A DNA stretch of 10,824 nucleotides. It comes from Mycobacterium sp. GTDB taxonomy: Bacteria; Actinomycetota; Actinomycetes; Mycobacteriales; Mycobacteriaceae. How positions within the stretch are numbered: the stretch's first letter is position 1; each line of letters begins with the position of its first letter. The position numbers were made by a program, and so were the translations under genes. Location of the stretch: positions 1,375 to 12,198 of the forward strand of contig JAHFVB010000082.1 in NCBI GenBank assembly GCA_023264755.1, written 5' to 3'. The notes beneath the pieces were generated by a model. It made no database searches and had not been told where the DNA came from. It saw nothing but the letters and a program-made list of their open reading frames with translations. Positions 5,751 through 10,824 of the stretch are shown here, piece after piece.

Positions 5751-7060
5751 GCCTCACCCCGGTACTCAGTGCCCACTGGGACGAACCGCAATCGTGGACG
5801 CTGGACACCTACCTGCGCCACGACGGCTATCGGGCGTTGACCCGGGCGCTGGCGATGAGCCCCGACGACGTCATCGCGTTGGTCAAGGACTCCGGCCTGC
5901 GGGGGCGCGGCGGGGCGGGCTTTCCCACCGGACAGAAGTGGTCGTTCATCCCGCAGGGCAGTGACGGCGCCGGCGCCAAGCCGCACTACCTGGTGATCAA
6001 CGCCGACGAGTCGGAACCCGGTACGTGCAAGGACATTCCGTTGATGATGGCGACACCTCACGTGCTCGTCGAAGGCGCCATCATCGCCGCGTACGCGATT
6101 CGGGCCAGGCACGCCTTCATCTACGTGCGCGGCGAGGTGGTGCCCGTGCTGCGCAGGCTGCAGGCGGCGGTGGCCGAGGCGTATCGAGCCGGGTACCTGG
6201 GCACCGACGTGCAAGGGTCTGGATTCGACGTCGACCTGGTGGTGCACGCCGGTGCGGGGGCCTACATCTGCGGCGAGGAGACCGCACTGCTGGATTCACT
6301 GGAGGGCCGGCGGGGCCAACCTCGGCTACGCCCCCCGTTTCCCGCGGTGGCCGGGCTGTACGCCTGCCCGACGGTGGTCAACAACGTCGAATCCATCGCC
6401 AGCGTGCCCGCGGTCGTGCGTGGCGGGGTGGACTGGTTCAAGTCGATGGGGTCGGAGAAGTCTCCCGGCTTCACGCTCTACTCGCTGTCGGGTCACGTCA
6501 CCACACCCGGTCAGTACGAGGCCCCGTTGGGCATCACGCTGCGCGAGCTACTCGACTACGCGGGTGGGGTGCGGGCCGGGCACCAGCTGAAGTTCTGGAC
6601 GCCCGGCGGCTCGTCGACCCCGCTGCTGACCGCCGAACATCTGGACGTGCCACTGGATTACGAGAACATGGCCAAGGTCGGTTCGATGTTGGGTACCAAG
6701 GCGTTGCAGATCTTCGACGAGACCACCTGTGTGGTGCGGGCCGTGCGGCGTTGGACGCAGTTCTACGCCCACGAGTCCTGCGGAAAGTGCACCCCGTGTC
6801 GAGAGGGCACCTACTGGTTGGCCCAGATCTACGCACGACTGGAGACCGGGCAGGCCAGCGCATCCGACGTGGAAAAGCTGCTCGACATCTCCGATGCGAT
6901 CTTCGGAAAGTCGTTCTGTGCGCTCGGCGACGGGGCCGCCAGCCCCATCATCTCGTCGATCAAGTACTTCCGCGACGAGTACCTGGCGCACCTCGACGGC
7001 GGGTGCCCGTTCGATCCGCACGCCTCGATGTTGGCAGCGCCCGAGGGGGTGGGCGTATGA
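5747..7060 (+). CDS. nuoF: NADH-quinone oxidoreductase subunit F (NADH/FMN/N3 subunit)
   Basis: The 437-residue catalytic subunit that oxidises NADH through FMN. The NADH-binding glycine-rich loop G-L-R-G-R-G-G-A-G-F-P-T-G is at residues 50-62, the FMN-region motif G-A-G-A-Y-I-C-G-E-E-T at 169-179, and the N3 4Fe-4S ligands are Cys345, Cys348 and Cys351 in E-S-C-G-K-C-T-P-C-R-E-G plus Cys391 in S-F-C-A-L-G-D-G-A. It is slightly shorter than the approximately 445 residues in M. tuberculosis. The GTG at 5747 overlaps the nuoE stop (GTGA); an AGG four to five bases upstream is a modest ribosome binding site, so coupling to nuoE matters. The stop is embedded in ATGA, where a 53-codon mini-ORF begins. 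The assignment is secure. Confidence 0.97.
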   Translation: MSLTPVLSAHWDEPQSWTLDTYLRHDGYRALTRALAMSPDDVIALVKDSGLRGRGGAGFPTGQKWSFIPQGSDGAGAKPHYLVINADESEPGTCKDIPLMMATPHVLVEGAIIAAYAIRARHAFIYVRGEVVPVLRRLQAAVAEAYRAGYLGTDVQGSGFDVDLVVHAGAGAYICGEETALLDSLEGRRGQPRLRPPFPAVAGLYACPTVVNNVESIASVPAVVRGGVDWFKSMGSEKSPGFTLYSLSGHVTTPGQYEAPLGITLRELLDYAGGVRAGHQLKFWTPGGSSTPLLTAEHLDVPLDYENMAKVGSMLGTKALQIFDETTCVVRAVRRWTQFYAHESCGKCTPCREGTYWLAQIYARLETGQASASDVEKLLDISDAIFGKSFCALGDGAASPIISSIKYFRDEYLAHLDGGCPFDPHASMLAAPEGVGV

Positions 7061-7218
7061 GTGGCACGCAGCGGGGTGGCACGCAGCTTCGCACGCAGCG
7101 GGGTGGCACGCAGCTTCGGCGCACGCAGCTCCGTCGAGTGTGCGAACCGATACGCGGGCCGCGGCGCGTTGCGGATGAAACCGCACACTCGGCGAGGAAT
7201 GGGGAGGGCGCAGCGTGA
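7057..7218 (+). CDS. 53-codon coupling mini-ORF between nuoF and nuoG, Arg-rich and repetitive
   Basis: The ATG at 7057 overlaps the nuoF stop (ATGA) and the TGA at 7216-7218 overlaps the nuoG GTG (GTGA), so this frame fills the 154-base gap between the two genes exactly. The 53-residue product is low in complexity: T-Q-R-G-G-T-Q-L-R occurs twice in tandem from residue 4, then R-T-Q-L-R-R, an unrelated middle, and a tail [10 protein letters not shown]. Eleven residues are Arg. No domain, signal peptide or membrane segment is visible, and a stable protein is doubtful. The nuoG ribosome binding site GGGGAGG (7201-7207) lies inside it. The arrangement matches what is known of MIRU elements in slow-growing mycobacteria, whose internal frames overlap their flanking genes. 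Translation is inferred. Confidence 0.5.
   Translation: MSGTQRGGTQLRTQRGGTQLRRTQLRRVCEPIRGPRRVADETAHSARNGEGAA
7064..7117 (+). repeat. Perfect 27-bp tandem repeat, two copies plus a partial third
   Basis: Bases 7064-7090 and 7091-7117 are identical. A partial copy follows, beginning GCACGCAGC at 7121. The core GCACGCAGC occurs five times, at 7064, 7079, 7091, 7106 and 7121, at intervals of 12 or 15 bases. The unit is nine codons, so gain or loss of a copy would keep the mini-ORF frame open. Such a repeat could vary in copy number among strains. Confidence 0.9.
7135..7191 (+). repeat. Cruciform/REP-like palindromic unit between nuoF and nuoG
   Basis: CGAGTGTGCG (7135-7144) and CGCACACTCG (7182-7191) form a perfect 10-bp stem. 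Within the loop, CCG (7147-7149) pairs with CGG (7172-7174) and ACGCG (7152-7156) with CGCGT (7165-7169), leaving an 8-base apex. The whole would fold as a long interrupted hairpin in the mRNA, or as a cruciform in DNA, just before the nuoG ribosome binding site. It resembles dispersed palindromic intergenic repeats, but copies elsewhere in the genome cannot be checked here. Confidence 0.75.
7201..7207 (+). promoter_or_regulatory. Ribosome binding site for nuoG, fixing its GTG start
   Basis: GGGGAGG sits 7 bases before the GTG at 7215. It lies inside the preceding mini-ORF and within the segment shared with the nuoD-nuoE element (CGAGGAAYGGG followed by AG). It supports 7215 as the nuoG start and lies just outside the 3' end of the palindromic hairpin, so it should remain accessible. 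Confidence 0.75.
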
Positions 7219-9614
7219 CCACGGCGGAAGACAAGGCCAACCCGACGACCGGCCAGCCGGACGTCGAGTTGGTGACGATCACCATCGACGACCACCAGGT
7301 CAGCGTGCCCAAGGGCACGTTGGTGATTCGGGCCGCCGAGCTCATCGGCATCCAGATTCCTCGCTTCTGCGACCACCCGCTACTGGAGCCCGTCGGGGCC
7401 TGTCGCCAGTGTCTGGTCGAGGTGGAGGGTCAGCGCAAGCCGATGGCCTCTTGCACCATCACCGTCACCCCCGACATGGTGGTGCGCACCCAGCTGACGT
7501 CGGAGGCTGCCGACAAGGCCCAGCACGGCGTCATGGAACTGTTGCTGATCAACCATCCGCTGGACTGCCCGGTGTGCGACAAGGGTGGCGAGTGCCCGTT
7601 GCAGAACCAGGCGATGTCCAACGGGCAGGCCGACACTCGCTTCACCGACGTCAAGCGCACCTTCCCCAAACCGATCAACCTGTCGGCGCAGGTGCTGCTG
7701 GACCGCGAACGCTGCGTGCTGTGCGCCCGGTGCACCCGGTTCTCCAACCAGGTCGCCGGTGACCCGTTCATCGAGCTCCTCGAACGCGGGGCGCTGCAGC
7801 AAGTCGGCATCGCCACCGACGAGCCGTTCGACTCCTACTTCTCCGGCAACACGGTGCAGATCTGCCCCGTCGGCGCACTGACCGGAACGGCCTACCGGTT
7901 CCGGGCCAGGCCCTTCGACCTGGTGTCCTCCCCCAGCGTGTGTGAGCACTGCGCATCCGGATGCGCCCAGCGCACCGACCATCGGCGCGGAAAGGTGTTG
8001 CGGCGCCTGGCCGGTGACGATCCCGAGGTCAACGAGGAGTGGAACTGCGACAAGGGACGCTGGGCCTTCACCTATGCGACCCAAGGCGACCGGATCACCA
8101 CGCCTTTGGTCCGCGACCCCGACGGCACGCAACGTCCCGCGTCGTGGTCGGAGGCCGTGGCCGTCGCCGTCGCCGGACTGACCGCTGCGCAGGGCCGGGC
8201 CGGGGTGCTCGTCGGAGGCCGCGCCACCCTCGAGGACGCCTACGGGTACGCGAAGTTCGCTCGAATCGTACTGGGCACCAACGACATCGACTTCCGCGCC
8301 CGACCTCACTCCGCCGAAGAGGCGGAGTTCCTCGCTCATGCCGTGGCGGGTCGCCCGTTCGCAGTGACCTACGCCGACCTGGAAGCGGCCCCGGCCGTGC
8401 TGCTCGCCGGATTCGAACCGGAGGAAGAGTCGCCGATCGTCTTCCTGCGCTTGCGCAAGGCCTTCCGCAAGCGCGGCCTGAAGGTGACGTCGATCGGCCC
8501 CTTCGCCACCCGCGGGCTGGCCAAGATGGGTGGCCGCCACCTCGCCACGGCGCCAGGTGGAGAAGCCGAGGCATTGCACGCACTTCACGGCGAGCTCGCC
8601 CCAGTCACCTTGATATTGGTCGGCGAACGGCTCGCGAGCTCACCCGGCGCCTACTCCGCCGCCGTGCGGCTGGCCGAGGCGACGGGAGCCCGGCTGGGCT
8701 GGATCCCACGTCGCGCCGGCGAACGGGGCGCCCTGGAAGCCGGTGCGGCACCGAACCTGTTGCCAGGTGGTCGCCCCCTGGCCGACCCGCGAGCCCGCCA
8801 AGAGGTCGCCGCTGGGTGGCACGTCGACGACCTGCCGGACGCACCCGGCCGGGACACCTCCGGCATCCTCGCCGCGGCCGCAGACGGAACCTTGCAGGCG
8901 CTGCTCGTCGGTGGTGTCGAACTGAATGACCTACCCCACCCCGCACGTGCTCTGGCCGCCGTCGCGGCTGCCCCCTTCGTCGTGAGCCTGGAATTGCGGC
9001 GCAGCGCGATCACCGAACGCGCGGACGTCGTCTTCCCAGTCGCCCCGGTCACCGAGAAGGCCGGCACGTTCGTCGATTGGGAGGGCCGTCCCCGACCCTT
9101 CGAGCCCGCGCTGCCACCGAACGCCACCGCGGACGTCCGGGTGCTGGCCGCGCTGGCCGACGAGGTCGGCATCGACCTGGCCCTGCCCGACGCCGCCGCG
9201 GTGCGGGCCGAACTGGCCAAGCTCGGCAGTTGGCAGGGCCGTCCAGCCGCCGCCCCGGACACCGGCCCGGCCCAGCAGGCCCGACCGGCGGTGGGGCAAG
9301 CGGTGCTCACGGGCTGGCGAATGCTGCTGGACGCGGGCCGGTTGCAGGACGGGGAACCCCACCTCGCCGGGACCGCGCGCCGGCCGGTCGTACGACTCTC
9401 CGAGTCCACCGCCGCCGAGATCGGGGCCACCGAGGGGGAACCGGTCACCGTGAGCACACCGACGGGCGCGATCTCGCTACCGCTGGAAATCACCGACATG
9501 CCCGCCCGCGTGGTGTGGCTGCCGCTGAACTCGCCCGGCTGCACCGTCGCCACCACGCTCGGCGCCTCGGTCGGCGAGCTCGTCACGATCGCTCCGGGAG
9601 CCGAACTCGCATGA
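7215..9614 (+). CDS. nuoG: NADH-quinone oxidoreductase subunit G (multi Fe-S subunit with N7 site)
   Basis: The largest subunit, 799 residues, in the NADH module. Its N-terminal ferredoxin-like part carries N1b (Cys52, Cys63, Cys66, Cys80), then N5 with the His-type ligand set (His114, Cys118, Cys121, Cys127), then N4 (Cys167, Cys170, Cys173, Cys217). A further set, Cys243, Cys246, Cys250 and Cys278 (C-x2-C-x3-C-x27-C), forms the N7 cluster site found only in some bacteria such as E. coli and Thermus. The remainder is a molybdopterin-oxidoreductase-like domain that needs no cofactor in this family, ending with a small beta-rich domain near residues 710-799. The GTG at 7215 overlaps the mini-ORF stop and has GGGGAGG 7 bases upstream. 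The stop overlaps the nuoH start (ATGA). Confidence 0.97.
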   Translation: MTTAEDKANPTTGQPDVELVTITIDDHQVSVPKGTLVIRAAELIGIQIPRFCDHPLLEPVGACRQCLVEVEGQRKPMASCTITVTPDMVVRTQLTSEAADKAQHGVMELLLINHPLDCPVCDKGGECPLQNQAMSNGQADTRFTDVKRTFPKPINLSAQVLLDRERCVLCARCTRFSNQVAGDPFIELLERGALQQVGIATDEPFDSYFSGNTVQICPVGALTGTAYRFRARPFDLVSSPSVCEHCASGCAQRTDHRRGKVLRRLAGDDPEVNEEWNCDKGRWAFTYATQGDRITTPLVRDPDGTQRPASWSEAVAVAVAGLTAAQGRAGVLVGGRATLEDAYGYAKFARIVLGTNDIDFRARPHSAEEAEFLAHAVAGRPFAVTYADLEAAPAVLLAGFEPEEESPIVFLRLRKAFRKRGLKVTSIGPFATRGLAKMGGRHLATAPGGEAEALHALHGELAPVTLILVGERLASSPGAYSAAVRLAEATGARLGWIPRRAGERGALEAGAAPNLLPGGRPLADPRARQEVAAGWHVDDLPDAPGRDTSGILAAAADGTLQALLVGGVELNDLPHPARALAAVAAAPFVVSLELRRSAITERADVVFPVAPVTEKAGTFVDWEGRPRPFEPALPPNATADVRVLAALADEVGIDLALPDAAAVRAELAKLGSWQGRPAAAPDTGPAQQARPAVGQAVLTGWRMLLDAGRLQDGEPHLAGTARRPVVRLSESTAAEIGATEGEPVTVSTPTGAISLPLEITDMPARVVWLPLNSPGCTVATTLGASVGELVTIAPGAELA

Positions 9615-10824
9615 CCTACCCCAACCTGACGTCCTTCGGCCACGATCCGTGGTGGCTGGTACTGGCCAAGGCGCTGTTCATCTTCGTGTTCCTCTTGCTC
9701 ACCGTGTTGGTCGCGATCCTGCTCGAACGCAAGGTGCTGGGTTGGATGCAGCGCCGCCCGGGACCCAACCGGGTCGGCCCGTGGGGACTGCTGCAGAGCC
9801 TGGCCGACGGAGTCAAGCTGGCGCTCAAGGAGGGCCTCATCCCGTCGGGCGTCGACAAGCCGATATACCTTCTGGCGCCCATCATCTCGGTGGTGCCCGC
9901 CATCATGGCGTTCGCCGTGATCCCGATGGGCGGCCTGGTCAGCGTCTTCGGTCACCAGACCCCGCTGCAGCTGACCGACCTGCCCGTCGCCGTGCTCTAC
10001 GTGCTCGCCGTGACGTCGATCGGCGTATACGGAATCGTGTTGGCCGGCTGGGCCTCCGGCTCGACCTATCCCCTGCTGGGCGGCCTGCGGTCCAGCGCGC
10101 AGGTGATCTCCTACGAGATCGCCATGGCGCTGTGCTTCGCCGCGGTGTTCCTGTACTCGGGCACGATGTCGACCTCGGAGATCATCGCCAAACAGCAGGG
10201 GCTCTGGTACGTCTTCCTGCTGCTCCCGTCGTTCCTCATCTACGTGACATCCATGGTCGGCGAAACCAACAGGGCGCCTTTCGATCTGCCCGAGGCCGAG
10301 GGCGAGCTGGTCGGCGGCTTCCACACCGAGTACTCGTCGCTGGGCTTCGCGATCTTCATGCTCGCCGAATACGTGAACATGACCACCGTGTCCGCCCTGG
10401 CCACCACGCTGTTCCTCGGCGGCTGGCAAGCGCCATGGCCGGTGAGCCTGTGGGCCGGCGCCAACACGGGGTGGTGGCCGCTGCTGTGGTTCGTCGGCAA
10501 GGTGTGGGTATTCCTGTTCCTGTTCATGTGGTTGCGCGCGACGCTGCCCCGCATGCGCTACGACCAGTTCATGGGGCTGGGCTGGAAGGTACTGATCCCG
10601 ATCTCGCTGGCCTGGATCATGACCGTGGCCGTCGTGCGGACGCTGCGCACCCAGGGCTACGGCGGATGGGCGGTCACGCTGGTGATCGCGAGCGCAGTCG
10701 TCGGGGTCGCGCTGGTGGCCTACTTGTGGCGGACGCTGCGCCGCAGGGACATTCGCAGCAACGCGGTTCCCGCCGACACGGGCGCGTTCCCCATTCCCCG
10801 CATTCCCGTGAAGGAGGCCGCCGA
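9611..10824 (+). CDS. nuoH: NADH-quinone oxidoreductase subunit H, C-terminus cut by the window edge
   Basis: The membrane subunit linking the quinone site to the proton-pumping arm. 404 codons are visible and the frame is still open at the edge; M. tuberculosis NuoH has about 410, so only the last few residues are probably missing. Several hydrophobic helices are apparent from residue 15 onward. Family signatures are [20 protein letters not shown] from about residue 38, and [16 protein letters not shown] (218-233), the acidic cytoplasmic loop facing the quinone pocket. The charged, proline-containing tail after about residue 370 is a cytoplasmic extension. The ATG overlaps the nuoG stop (ATGA), with GGGAG at 9596-9600. 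nuoI-N presumably follow outside the window. Confidence 0.96.
   Translation, partial: MTYPNLTSFGHDPWWLVLAKALFIFVFLLLTVLVAILLERKVLGWMQRRPGPNRVGPWGLLQSLADGVKLALKEGLIPSGVDKPIYLLAPIISVVPAIMAFAVIPMGGLVSVFGHQTPLQLTDLPVAVLYVLAVTSIGVYGIVLAGWASGSTYPLLGGLRSSAQVISYEIAMALCFAAVFLYSGTMSTSEIIAKQQGLWYVFLLLPSFLIYVTSMVGETNRAPFDLPEAEGELVGGFHTEYSSLGFAIFMLAEYVNMTTVSALATTLFLGGWQAPWPVSLWAGANTGWWPLLWFVGKVWVFLFLFMWLRATLPRMRYDQFMGLGWKVLIPISLAWIMTVAVVRTLRTQGYGGWAVTLVIASAVVGVALVAYLWRTLRRRDIRSNAVPADTGAFPIPRIPVKEAA

Noticed and set aside
5573..7060. An earlier ATG start for nuoF at 5573
   Set aside because: The extra N-terminal residues are an out-of-frame reading of nuoE. The GTG at 5747 gives the family N-terminus and the GTGA overlap.
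7064..7129. Possible CRISPR array
   Set aside because: The 27-bp copies are directly adjacent with no unique spacers, and there are no cas genes.
7380..8588. A 402-codon minus-strand open frame opposite nuoG
   Set aside because: It lies wholly within the Fe-S region of nuoG, has shadow-like composition, and lacks a plausible ribosome binding site or family resemblance.
8651..10429. A 592-codon minus-strand open frame opposite nuoG and nuoH
   Set aside because: Composition is a typical antisense shadow (His/Gln/Arg then Ser/Ala/Arg), with no recognisable domain, and both nuoG and nuoH are clearly real on the other strand.

Overview
The window is high-GC actinobacterial DNA, almost certainly from the Mycobacteriaceae. 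The gene order, subunit lengths and protein sequences of its nuo operon closely resemble those of Mycobacterium tuberculosis. An orphan response regulator of the Rv3143 type sits directly upstream of nuoA, with no PPE gene between them, which fits a fast-growing Mycolicibacterium better than the tubercle bacillus. The species cannot be named from sequence reading alone.

Layout. On the minus strand at the left edge (1-435) is the N-terminal part of a class I SAM-dependent methyltransferase. The divergent gap (436-489) holds an inverted repeat placed as in MerR-family promoters, and the promoter geometry predicts a leaderless methyltransferase mRNA. On the plus strand follow a SnoaL/NTF2-like protein (490-873), a cytoplasmic YceI-family lipid-binding protein (883-1395) and a single-domain response regulator with an altered active site (1406-1813), all tightly spaced. 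A 170-base gap (1814-1983) holds a hairpin, a CRP-like site and a 9-bp inverted repeat leading into nuoA. The rest is the proton-pumping NADH dehydrogenase (complex I) operon: nuoA, B, C, D, E, F, G and nearly all of nuoH, which runs off the right edge.

Function. NuoE, NuoF and NuoG form the NADH-oxidising module (FMN and Fe-S clusters, including the extra N7 site). NuoB, NuoC and NuoD form the connecting and quinone module. NuoA and NuoH are membrane subunits. Electrons pass from NADH to menaquinone with proton export. The upstream response regulator is probably a partner or regulator of the complex.

Most notable. From nuoB to nuoH every gene junction is a start/stop overlap except two, nuoD-nuoE and nuoF-nuoG. 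Each of these is filled exactly by a mini-ORF (10 and 53 codons) whose start overlaps the upstream stop and whose stop overlaps the downstream start. The two mini-ORFs share a 3' end that encodes A-R-N-G and carries the ribosome binding site of the next gene. The larger one also contains a perfect 27-bp tandem repeat and a cruciform-like palindrome. They look like MIRU-type translational-coupling elements within a respiratory operon.
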